A stretch of DNA of 64,000 nucleotides from Cymodocea nodosa (Eukaryota; Streptophyta; Magnoliopsida; Alismatales; Cymodoceaceae), in assembly GCA_036874045.1 (NCBI GenBank), contig CM072343.1:9816001-9880000 (forward strand), read 5' to 3'. The translations under genes were made by a program, and so were the position numbers. Shown here one piece after another: positions 22,426-33,133 of the stretch (position 1 is the first letter of the stretch; each line of letters starts with the position of its first letter). The notes under the pieces are model-generated. The model was given only the letters and a program-made list of their open reading frames with translations, made no database searches and had not been told where the DNA came from.

Positions 22426-23772
22426 ACGAGCACATGGACTTGTTCTCCTAGTACTAAACGATTAGTAAGAACGCCTACATAGGATTATTCAACACAGAGG
22501 CGTACTGAAATATTTTCTGAATTGGACTTTAACGAAATCCTTAGGGGTGTAGCTAACCTTTCTTTAAAGGAGAACAAAGATATGGCTACTCCAATAGCAA
22601 AACCATTAGGGGAAATTCTATATCTAGAACTAGTTGATGAACCTTTATGTATACAATTGCCAAACTTTGAGGGAGATAGGTTTGAACTAAAATCTAATTA
22701 TATTAGTCAATTACCACACTTTCATGGATTAGAAAGAGAAGATGCCTATTATTTCCTTAAAGAATTTAATGAAGGTTGTCAAATGATGAAAATGCCAAAC
22801 ATGAGCATTGATGCTATTAAACTTAGATATATTCCTTTTGCTTTAAAATACACAGCTAAGAGATGGTTATATACTCTATCGCCTGATTCAATTTCTGCAT
22901 GGACTGAATTTTGCTCTATTTTTCTGAAAAATATTATCCAACACATCAAATGATTAAAAAGAAAAAAGAAATATTAATGTGTAGCAAAAAACAAGGAGAA
23001 TCATTTTGAAAATATTTTGAACGATTTAAAGATTTACTAACTCAATGTCCACATCATGCAATGAGTAAAGCACAATTAATAGGTATAATTTATGAAGGCA
23101 TAGATGTTTCAACTAAATCTTTATTAGAATCTACTTGTCAAAATGGATTTTTAAAACTGTAGTAAAGAAGCATGGGCATACTTAGAAAACTTTGCAAAAA
23201 GAATTGCTTAGTGGGAAAACTCGGTTGAAGCTATTATAGATAAAAGAATATTGCTAAGGGGAATGCATGAAATAGATTCAAGCACTATGCTTGAAGTTAA
23301 ATTAACTGAGTTAATAAAAAAAATAGAGGAGTTACCATTAAATCAAAAACTAGCAAAAAAGAATGCAAATATTAGTGACTTAGATATTATTTATGCTAGA
23401 AACCATAAAGATAACTTTGGAAATTCTTATAACCCTAATTGGAGAAATCACCCAAACCTATCGTGGAGAAATAACAATTTCCAAGGAGGGGAAAATATAA
23501 ATGACAAAAATATAAGTTATGAAGCATTAATTGAATAAGGATCTAGAATAGAGAAGTTAGAAAAGATTATTCAATAATTAAATAATTTTCTAGACCATGT
23601 ATTTGGAAATGCTGCCATTCAAAATCAAAATATGAATAAAAATATATCCCTTAGATAGAAGGAATCAATAGAAGTTAGACCTACTAGGGGATTGCCAATG
23701 TAAGCAGTGTCTAACCCTATCAATAGAACTGTTAATGAAATTGATACCTCCTATGGGAGGGAAACTAAATGA
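22426..23772 (+). pseudogene. Gypsy-A gag, capsid type
   Basis: 449-codon equivalent of 9590-10930. The start codon is ACG here, where Gypsy-B has ATG. Capsid words (LPNFEGDRF, REDAYYF, TAKRWLYTL) and the tail motif YNPNWRNHPNLSW are present. A 1-nt loss near 22932 and a 2-nt loss near 23158 shift the frame and then restore it. Several TAG/TAA codons remain. There is no zinc knuckle. It ends TGA 23770-23772 after a Gly-Arg-Glu-Thr-Lys tail. Confidence 0.85.
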
Positions 23773-23847
23773 AGTAGCACAATTATTAGCAACTATGTAT
23801 AATCTAATAAGTAGAAAAATATAAAAACAAAGAAAATGAAAGTTTAA

Positions 23848-24420
23848 TTATAGTGAGTAATGAATCACACTAGGAGATTTTTCTATCTTCTGTCTTAGCA
23901 CTGCTCTTACAATAAAATCAGATGCATCACATATTAATTCAAATGGATGGCTCCAATTAGGTGCTTGTATTATAGGAGTTGAAATTAAGCTAGTTTTAAG
24001 CTTGAAAAATGCTTCTTTGCAATTCTTATCAAAGTTAAATGGAATATCTTTCAATAAATTAATTAAAGGTCTAGCTATTTTGCTAAAATCTTTAATAAAT
24101 CTCCTATAAAATCCTGCATGTCCTAGAAATGATCTAATATCTTTTACTATTTTAGGTTCTAGTAGATTAGAAATTACTTCTATTTTAGCCTTATCTACTT
24201 CCAACCCTTTCTTTGAAACAACATGTCCCAAGACTATTCCTTGTTTAACCATGAAGTGACATTTTTCCCAATTTAGAACCAAATTTTTTTTCACATAGCA
24301 TTTTAATACTCAGTTTAAATTGTTTAAACACACTTCATATGAAGTTCCATATACAGTAAAATCATTCATAAATATTTCTAAAAAATCTTCAATCATTCGA
24401 GTGAATATGCCTTACATTTA
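23848..24420 (-). pseudogene. Inverted Gypsy RT/RNase H fragment
   Basis: Read on the minus strand, this is the C-terminal part of an Athila-like reverse transcriptase and the start of RNase H: the YxDD box appears as FMND (first catalytic Asp changed to Asn, near 24370), then KNLVLNWEKCHFMV, GIVLGHVVSKKG, IRSFLGHAGFYRRFI, and ICDASD near the end. The stretch 23848-24294 is open. It lies opposite to all other genes of Gypsy-A, between gag and the F-box ORF. It is the only Gypsy RT in the window; Gypsy-B has none between protease and integrase. Confidence 0.88.
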
Positions 24421-24531
24421 TATACAAACTTAGTTCATTGAGTTATGACCTAACTCCATGAAGGTATGTAAGTAGCTATGTTAATTTTATCTTTGTTTAA
24501 ATTTTGTTTATGTTATATAGAATCACAATAG

Positions 24532-25617
24532 ATGGAATTACCACTAGATGCATTGAGGGAAGTACTCAGTAACTTATCAGCTAAAGATCTGTGTAGATTG
24601 TGTTGTTAGAGAAAAATATTTTCATAGACTACAAGTTGCAAAGATGACTAATATTAGAGATGGACTTTTATGGAAATAATTTAATCGTAGTTCAATTAGC
24701 TATGAATATCTGAATATGGAAGAAAATGTTGGAATTCCACCAAATACATTAGAAGCAATAGATTATATTATGGGGATAGATGAAGGATTGATTATTTACA
24801 AAACCAGACCAAGGTATGTAATTCTATTACCCAATATTTTGATTTGAAATCCTATTATTAGAGAAGAATGGAATATAGGAAGGCCTAATAGATTTGAAGT
24901 ACCAACTAAAAATTGTGGGTCGGTTTTAACATTTTCTGATAAAAATTCAACTATTCCTGAAAAATTCTATTACTAGAGACCAATTGGAAATTGGGATGAG
25001 GATCAATGTTTAAGTGTTTATAATTTTTTGAATAGATCTTGGAAAATACTATGATATATCTAAGAGAGAAAGCATTAGTTAACAACATACATGTCATACT
25101 TGATGGATATATATATCTAGTCATGGATATATTAGTTGCATTTAGATCTGATTTATACATAGTAAACATAGATAGTTATGATGATGACTTTATAGAAATA
25201 TTGCCTATACCTAATGATATAGTCGAACCACCGTTTGCAAAACATGATAAAATTCAATTACGAGTGTGGTATAATGAATATGATGATCCTACACTATGTT
25301 TAGTAAGATGGTGGGATGAATTGATGAAATTCCAAATATGGATTATGAAAGACCTAAATGAATGGAAGTGGGAAGAGGAATATATTGAAATATATATAGC
25401 AATAGAAACAATTACATTATCTTGGAATAGAAGAGGATCCCTTTTTGCATTTCAATTCATTAATGGTAATACACTTGTATTTAGCATTGATAACATATTG
25501 CAAGTTTACAAGTTAAAAAGGAAAGCAGACTGTGTTAAAACAAGAATGATGCCTAAAGGTTTTGCTTGGACCGACACGTTTATTCCATTTGTCACTACTT
25601 TTCAACCATGTTCCTAA
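24532..25617 (+). pseudogene. F-box/FBA-like ORF carried by Gypsy-A
   Basis: Counterpart of 13329-14465. The F-box start is kept (MELPLDALREVLSNLSAKDL) but about 27 bp are lost after the CysCys pair, shifting the frame, and stops follow. The C-terminal 192 codons (25039-25617) are open and clearly orthologous to the Gypsy-B protein, including VRWWDELMKFQIWIMKDL and INGNTLVFSIDNILQVYKLK. Trp replaces the first nonsense codon of Gypsy-B (about 25039) and Tyr the second, so those stops arose after the copies split. Confidence 0.82.
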
Positions 25618-27455
25618 ATTGTGATTTTGTACTTTTAATGTTGTGTGTATGCTACATTTATTTTTAAGGAAAAAAAAATATTTCTCTATTTTATTTATTT
25701 TTAGAAAAGAAAAAACAAACAAAATATCAATCCAGTTTGTTGGTATCTGTTTTGGGAAACCAACTAGTTTGCTTGTGAGCCACCAAAGGCATAGGAGCCT
25801 GGGTTCCACATAAGACACTAATTTAACAATTTATGTTTTATTGTTAGTTGTTATTTTGTTATATATTTTGCTTTTATTTGTGAATGAAATGTTTTTTAGA
25901 ATCAAAAGTTGGAAGATATTGAAGGAAATACAAAGAACAAGGTATGTAATTGATTACATATCCTAAATTTACATTCAAGTATAGTTCGTTGAGTTAGGTA
26001 CTAAGTCAATAGAATAGTATTCATGCCTGCTAATATTTTCTGTATTTACTGTAAATCTTTTACATTGAGGATAATGCAAAATGTAGGAATGGGGGGGAGG
26101 TAATTAGATTAAAATCCAAGTAATATTGTTAATTAGAGGAAATAGGATTGTGCTACACATTTCTATGGAAATTGAAAATCTTTTATGCATTTGCTATAAC
26201 TAACTAAAATTTCCTATAACTATTTGATAACTGAAACTATAAAATTTTTTTTAGAACTGTAACTGCTTGAATGTTATAGTTAGAATCTTATATAAGATGC
26301 TACAAAATTTTACTATTAATAAAAATTTGGATATAGTTTCTTATGTTTTTGTTGAATTTTATGAGTTTAATAGTTTCACGATTTCAAAAAGAAATCAGAA
26401 TGCTTAACTGAAAATCTGGAAATGATTTGAAATCCTGAAATAGCTGAAATGTTGATTTTTGGATTAAATGAGATGCATATGATCAAGGATACATTTAATT
26501 TGATTGATTAAACTTGTAAAATGATTTACATGTAAATCTTATTAAACTACATAAAAAGTATGAGCTTATTGATATAGATTCATGTTTTCAGTAAATTATA
26601 GAAGTAGGATTATATGAGATTTTTGTTTTATTGCATTTGTATTAATGAAATACATATATATACCATGTTGAAAAGAAAAAAAAGAAGAAAAGGAGAAAAA
26701 CTTTGAGAGTTGATTTGTTTGTTCATGAGCCTTTTGTACTTGAGCAAATAGGTATGTAAGGATTGTTGACTTAAAAAGGACTCTTTAATTCTAGCAACCT
26801 AAGATCCTGATCAGATCTGGGATTGTTGACTGAAAGTTTGATACATGGGTACACTAGAAAGCTCTTGTATGATTCAAGCTTTTCAAACTAACTTTTAAAG
26901 TAAAAGTATGCATATGCTGTTTTGAAAAGATAAAAGTGTTTTGTGAAGATATAAATATCTTTTGAATCGATTATATTTTCTGTTATCTATGTTTACTGAA
27001 GTATGAATCTAGAATTAGACTTTTGAAGTTGTTTATTTGAGATACAATTCATTATTCTTCTTGTTTTAATCACATTGAGTTGAATTGTGTTTTGATTCGT
27101 ATGTAGCTGAAATTTATTCTAGAAATCATATTGGAAAATTCAGGATAATAGATGTTTGAAAAGAAAAAAAATGATAATATAATTACCACCTATGTGATGC
27201 TAGTATATTTTGTATGTAATTTACATATGTTTTAAATATATTTGCAGGTTGGAGAGGAGAAAATAATGTTAAATTAGATTACTGAATTAATACAGAATAT
27301 CTTTACATTAATATAATCTATGTATTCTGAAAATACAAAATGAAGAATTAGTTCTAACACTTTAGAAAGACCAACTAGTTAGATCTTAGTAGTTTACTAA
27401 GGGACTAGTAAATGAGACTAAAAATGATCATTATTCCCCAACTGAGTCACCAAAG
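25618..27455 (+). other. Gypsy-A 3' non-coding region
   Basis: Parallel to 14466-16245, with an internal polypurine tract at about 26085-26100. The last 50 bp differ: instead of a terminal polypurine tract there is AAATGAGACTAAAAATGATCA (27411-27431), nearly the same as 4139-4161 in the gag-pro linker of Gypsy-B, and then a short stretch with TTCCCCAACTGAGTCACC. The normal plus-strand primer is therefore missing before the LTR at 27456. Confidence 0.7.
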
Positions 27456-29540
27456 TGTTTAAAATGAAAAAGTGTATAATATTAACGGTTAAATAATGGT
27501 TAATTGCATAATATTTAGCTTATCATATGAGAATTAAGTCATTATGTTATAATTGCACTATTATATGTTTTAATGAAAGAATCTAAATAATTTCAGGGAA
27601 TTAGTGTTAATTAAGTACATTTTTGCACTGTCAATGAGTTACAGGCTTTGTAATTCTTATGTATCTGAATTGTTTGTTATTTCGAAGAGTTACATTTCAT
27701 GTATCGGATAGTTATGTTTTAAACATTTAAAGAATACTTTATTATTTCCTAAAGGACATGTGTTGTAACCTTAATGCATGACTTAAGTGGATTTTCAATA
27801 AGTTAGATGTTAATTATCCAAAATACGTCTGAGCATCAAATAGTTAGGTTTGCAAGTATTTGAAATATCTTTTTATCATAAAACTGATTGAGGGCACATG
27901 TCACGATTTGGAAACTTGACTTAAGTTATCTTTCGGAAGGTTAGATGCTAACTATCTAAAATGCATATAAGTTTCAGATACTTATAGTTGTAACTATCCG
28001 AAATATCTGAACTCGTTAAGTTAGAATTATGCACGTATTAAAATTCAGTGAGCCGCACATGTTTAACTTGTTAAGTTAGCATAACAATATGCGTTGGGTT
28101 ACTTGAATATACACTAAGGTAACACGTTATGTTAGTGTTATAAACTTTTAAGTTGTTTTATAGTTAAGTCAACAAAGTAAGTCCATTGAGTTACACTAAC
28201 TCCATAGACCAATTATTTTTTAACATGCTACTATAGTAGATGTAGAAACAGGAAATTTGCAGGAAAACCACAATTGCACGTATCACGCAGAAATTCACTT
28301 GTGAAATGAAGAAGAAATCACCATTGTAGATAAGAATGAAGGAAATCCAACTAATCATTTAAGAAAAAGTAGTTACTACTAAAAGAAATATAAAAGAAGA
28401 GGAGAAAAACTGTGTGTGAGGGTGGAGGACTGCGCTAACTATAGGAAGCGTCGAAACTTCCCCGAAGCTCCATAATACCACCAAAATCACCAACCATTGG
28501 AGGTTTGTGAAGATACTTTTCGGATGTCAGGTAGATTCCGAGCCAAACACTGTGACTAACAACCACTGTAAGGAGTGATCGCATTGCAGGAAGGGAAGCC
28601 ATTTTCACCAAACACCGACTCATATCTCAAGAGATCGTAAAGCTTCTAGCCTTACTTTCAGGTTGATGCTAGTATACTAAAGAGGAGATCAACTTATAAG
28701 TCTTGGTTCACGATTCTATAGGGAGAGGAGGCAAGATTGTAAGTGATTAAATTTTCAGTGGTGTAAACACGTCGCATGTAGTGATAGAAGATTTTATTAT
28801 CGATAGAGATTTTTACATTTCACTTTTCACTCATCTTCAAGAACATATCAAAAAAAAAAAAACCAAAAATAACTAATTATCTATGTTTACATTTAGTATT
28901 AATGTGTTGTATTGTTTGTTTTGTATCGTGATTAATGTTATCATTGTTAGTATTGTGAATGTTTTATGTTTGTTTGATTCAGAAAATAGAAAATAGTTTT
29001 ACTGTTTACTGAAATTGATTTGTCTAGAATACTTAAAAATCTTAATGGTTACTATTTGAAATATTTGAATGTTAGTGTTGCTTAATGAAAAATCTTAGAT
29101 TAATTAACATTAAAAAGCTTAATTGATGTTATTTACATTCTGTGGAACCACCCAATGGATGGCCAAATTCTGTTGTGAATAGTAGTATTCAACTAGAAAG
29201 GTAGGCTTATAGAGTTAACTTAAGTCCACGAGGTTAGTCTGTTGAGTTAACTATAAGTCCACGAACTAAGTCCATTGAGTTAACAATAACTCAACGAAGT
29301 GCTTAACTGAACACATATAAACTCTAATATAAAAATGGAAATAGTACACAATTCTTACTCAATCTCTATGAGATCAACCTGTACTTGCACACAAATACAA
29401 TATACACTGTGCACTTGTAGTTAAGAACAAATTAGATTTAATATTTAATTTGTGAAAATTGTTTATTTACATTTAGCAGAACTTATAAATATACATCTAA
29501 AAGTAATTAAATAAAAGAAGAATTACTTCTTCAATAAACA
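27456..29540 (+). repeat. Third LTR of the Gypsy-A/B family
   Basis: 2085 bp from TGTTTAAAATG to AATAAACA, related to 980-3214 and 16246-18313 but the most diverged. The motif cluster and TATA-like stretch (about 28385-28400) are preserved. It is followed by a PBS-like sequence at 29548-29565 (TAGCACTGTTATTGGGGA). It is placed where the 3' LTR of Gypsy-A should be, but a primer site follows it and no polypurine tract precedes it, so it may be the 5' LTR of another, lost copy. Confidence 0.8.
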
Positions 29541-29635
29541 AGTTTTCTAGCACTGTTATTGGGGAATAATAAACTTGTTTATTGAAGAAGTAATTCTTCT
29601 TTTGTTCAATTACTTTTAGATGTATATTTATAAGT
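29481..29635. repeat. 65-bp near-perfect inverted repeat with PBS-like loop
   Basis: Arms 29481-29545 and 29571-29635 pair at 63 of 65 positions around a 25-nt loop. The loop (29546-29570) holds most of the primer-site-like TAGCACTGTTATTGGGGA. The left arm includes the end of the LTR; the right arm runs into the Copia fragment that follows. The left-arm sequence upstream of AATAAACA is not found in the other two LTRs. Confidence 0.9.
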
Positions 29636-29636
29636 A

Positions 29637-30628
29637 TACAAGGATATATTATGGGAAAAGTAGACCATACTCTTTTTATCAAGAAAGATGATAAAGATCA
29701 AGTTGTTCAAATATATGTGGATGATATAATATTTGGAGCAACTTTTGATAAACTGATAAAAATGAGTATGTAGGGGAACTTTCATATTTTCTAGGACTTC
29801 AAATTAAGTAATTGGATAAAGGTATATTTTTAAATCAGGAAAATATGCAATTGAAATGCTTAAGAAATTTAATTTTAATGATACAAGGATTCGAGTAACT
29901 CCTATGAGTACTTTAAAGTTAGATATTGATGACATAGGAAAATCAATAGATCAAAGAAAATATAGAAGTATGATTGGTTCTTTACTTTATTTGACAACTA
30001 GTAGACCTGATATTATGTTTGCTATGTGTGCTTATGCTAGATTTCAATCTAATCCTAAAGAATCACACTCAATTGCTACTAAAGAATATTTAGATATATA
30101 CAAGGAACTAAAAATTTCAAACTATATTATTCTAAGAATAGTTCAATAGATCTTATAGGATATATTGATGTTGATTACGTAGGATCTAAATCTGATAGAA
30201 AGAGTACTAGTGGCACACGTCAATTATTGGGAAATAATATGGTGTCATGGTTTAGTAAAAAGCAAAACTATGTAGTGCTTTCAACCATTGAAGTTGAATA
30301 TGTTGTTGCTGCATTGAGTTGCACTCAGATTCTGTGGATAAGGCAAACTTTAGAAGATTTTGGATTATCTTATGATACAACTGAGATTTATTGTGATAGT
30401 AGTTCTATAATAAATCTTTCCAAAAATCCTGTATTACATTTTAGAGCAAAGCATATAAAGGTTAGACATCATTTTCTAAGAGATAACATAATTAAAGGAA
30501 AAATTAAATTAGGATTTGTGTCTAGTAAAAATCAATTGGTTTATATATTTACAAAACCTCTAAATGAAAATACATTCTGCAACATAAGATTAAATTTAGG
30601 TATTTGTAGGCTATGTGATGTGTAAAAT
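29637..30628 (+). pseudogene. Copia C2: RT end and RNase H
   Basis: Ty1/Copia reverse transcriptase from the GYIMGKVDHTLF region through the catalytic box [10 protein letters not shown], then, after a deletion of about 36 bp, LKKFNFNDTRI, RSMIGSLLYL, RPDIMFA, and RNase H with DRKSTSGT, LSTIEVEYV and the C-terminal NIRLNLGICRLCDV. It is the closest relative of the minus-strand C3 copy at 40492-41468. All upstream genes are absent; the left edge meets the right arm of the inverted repeat. Confidence 0.9.
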
Positions 30629-30884
30629 GCGTAAATTCCATAAAAGATAAATATTGTAGATGATGTTGTTTACCTTATAGATATTATATACTTATCATAA
30701 ATATCTGAGTAATATCTAAACTACTACATAAGATAATATGTATTTATGATAAAATTATAGTAGTATCTTATTGATTTTACTTATTTTTCTAAGTTTAATG
30801 GTTTTTCAAAATTTTAAGTGGAAATTGTTGAGTATTTTGTTTTGATGATGTGTGCTAAATGAAAATAATCATATTTGCTCAATT
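30629..30884 (+). repeat. Copia C2 3' non-coding region, PPT and first ~60 bp of its LTR
   Basis: After the pol stop comes about 185 bp of AT-rich sequence shared with C3 (minus, 40311-40490), then the tract TTTTAAGTGGAAA, then TGTTGAGTATTTTG at 30826, which matches the C3 LTR start (minus, from 54151). The LTR similarity ends near 30884, where C1 LTR sequence in the opposite direction begins. Confidence 0.75.
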
Positions 30885-31755
30885 TCTATTTCGTGAAGGA
30901 CTTGTGAAATTGAATCTGATTTGCTGATGATTTGATCTTGAGAACTTTTCTATTGTTGAGCTTGGTGTATAGATTTGTATGAGCAAAAAGCTATCTGATT
31001 TTGTTGTCTGTTGCTTTGTATATATACTAATATGTGTAACGATCATATTTTTCTTCCAACGGATGTATTCTATTGTACTTGGTAAGATTTCAAACCCAAA
31101 TATAGTAAGTTACCGTTCAAGGAGGTATTTCAAGATACCCTTCCGATTTCCTAGGTTTTTCGGAGGCTTAGCCATGTAACTCTCCAAAAATCAATAGTAA
31201 CCTACCAAAAAGTCACTTAAGTCTTTCTACCATGTAACTCTCCGACTGCTTTCTTATTTTAGCACGTGCATAATAGAATAACTTAATATTCGGATGGTTA
31301 TACCTGTAACTCACTGAAACTCTTCAAATTTCAGATAGTTAGCTACAGTAACTTTGCGATTCTTCCTTTAAGCTTCTGTCTAAATTTCTGCACGTGGGAA
31401 ATTCAATGACTTAAGTTTCGGATAGTTAGCTACAATAACTTTCTGATTCTTTATACGTCCATCTTTCTAACTCTTTGAAAGCCTTCTACTTTCAGATACT
31501 TATTCTTCTAACTATCCGATAGTGTTGCTACTGCTTTATATTGCCTTTCGGATACTTAGACTAGTAACTTACCGAAAATATATCTCTTTCGGATAGTTAA
31601 GCCTGGTAACCTTTCGAAATCCTTTTTATCACTTGCATCACACTTTGAACTGTCTATATCATCTTCTACTCTCTCGCTGAACTGTTCTACCTGAGAAATA
31701 CAATTTGATTCCTCACATTGAATTTTTGCATTAACAAAATCTAGAGGTCCTTTCA
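30885..31755 (-). repeat. Copia C1 3' LTR, truncated
   Basis: Begins TGAAAGGACC at 31755 (minus) and aligns with the 5' LTR from 38027 to about 37185. About 325 bp of the LTR end is missing where C2 sequence starts. It is full of CCGAAA/TTTCGGATAGTTA words (for example 31380-31620). Confidence 0.8.
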
Positions 31756-31770
31756 ATCTCTCCCTTTTTG
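31756..31770 (-). other. Copia C1 polypurine tract
   Basis: Minus-strand CAAAAAGGGAGAGAT lies directly before the 3' LTR start. The 330 bp between it and the pol stop (31771-32099) is non-coding. Confidence 0.75.
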
Positions 31771-32099
31771 ATAATGGCAAAAACCTTACAATATATTACA
31801 TGTATTTCTCTGCCTATATATCTATATAGAGAATCGCACAAAAATAGGATACAAAAGTTGAAATTGGAAAGCTCCCCTTATTTTTCTAAGATTACTCCCC
31901 CTACTTTACTGTAGCCTGCTACGAAAATATGGTCTTTCTCCCCCTTTTTGCCATTTGTCAAAAGGAGTGAGAAGAGAGATACTGACTTGGTGAAGTAGTT
32001 ATAGCTAGTTATCCTAAAAAATGGCTAAATTGCTGCAAAACAAAAATGTTAATAGATCAAGCTCCTAGTTGTGAGCTTGGAGAGTAGAGAGATATGAAA

Positions 32100-32989
32100 T
32101 TATAAATCATATAAAGAACAAATCCCTAAATTTCGTCTAACATGATTAAATGCAAATTTAGATAAGGGTTTGGTGAAAATATCTGCAAGTTGTTCTTTAG
32201 TAGAGACATATTCTAAAGAGATATGACCTTTCTCAACATGGTCTCTTAGAAAGTAGTGTCTAATCTCGATATGTTTTGCTCTAGAGTGTAGGACTGTAAT
32301 TTTGGAGAGATTTATGGCACTACTATTGTCACAGTAAATAATTGTATTTTGAAATTTAAGCTTATAATCTGCCAAAGTTTGTTGCATCCACAGGATCTAT
32401 GCATAGCATAGGCTTGCTGCCATGTATTCAGCTTTAGTAGTGGATAATGTTGTAGAGTTTTGTTTCCTACAGAACCAAGAAACAAGAGAGTGACCAAGCA
32501 GTTGACATGTACCACTTGTGCTTTTTCTATCTGATTTACATCCTGCAAAATCTACATCACTGTAACCTACTAATATTAGATGATTCTGTGAAGAATAAAA
32601 TAAGCCAAAGTCTTTTGTACCCTATAAATATTTAAAGATACGTTTGACTACTTTTAAATTTGATGCTTTTGGAGAGGCTTGATACCTTGCACAAGCACAT
32701 ACACTGAACATTATGTCTGGTCTACTAGCTGTTAAATACAGAAGTGGTCCAATCAAGCCTCTGTATTTCTTTTGATCTACAAACGTGCTAGAGATATCTT
32801 TATCAAGCTTTTCATTTGAGTTCATAGGTGTATTTGCTACTTTGGATTTGTCCATACCAAACTTCAAAAGAATCTCTTTGCAAAATTTTTCTTGATTTAG
32901 AAAGATGTCATGCTGTAATTGATGAATTTGTAATCTTAGAAAGAATTTTAATTCTCCCATAAGAGTCATTTCAAATTCATTCTTCATTA
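32100..32989 (-). pseudogene. Copia C1 RT C-terminus and RNase H
   Basis: Starts in the RT region EFEMTLMGELKFFL and runs through RGLIGPLLYLTASRPDIMF, VGYSDVDFAG, DRKSTSGTCQ, LSTTKAEYMAA, CDNSSAINLSK, RAKHIEIRHYFLRDHV and ADIFTKPL to the C terminus GICSLYDL. Stops follow RIFKYL and precede ILWMQQ, with frame changes nearby. The upstream YVDD box is not present; it was lost in the protease-to-RT deletion. Confidence 0.88.
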
Positions 32990-33133
32990 AGATCTGTCAT
33001 GTGCTTTGAGCATCTACTATCAATAATCCATTTAGATGTTTGAGCTTCCTTGTCCATGCAATCCTACAAATCATGTTGAAATTAAGACTTTTGGTACCCA
33101 TATTTTCTTAGGTCCATCAATGTTAGTCCTTTG
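32990..33133 (-). pseudogene. Copia C1 gag end and protease start
   Basis: Reads, with a frameshift, a linker ending in KWIIDS, then RCSKHMT. The protease motif DSG has become DSR, removing the flap-side Gly of the active site. A few residues later the sequence jumps to mid-RT, so about 2.5 kb of pol is missing compared with C3 and C4. Confidence 0.75.

Larger units (their letters stand above)
18314..27455 (+). mobile_element. Gypsy-A, 3' portion
   Basis: Continuation of the element whose integrase starts at 1: integrase tail, spacer, ORF2, spacer, gag, inverted RT/RNase H fragment, F-box ORF, 3' non-coding region, ending at the LTR that begins at 27456. Gene content and order equal those of Gypsy-B from integrase onward. 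Only the 5' part lies outside the window. Confidence 0.85.
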
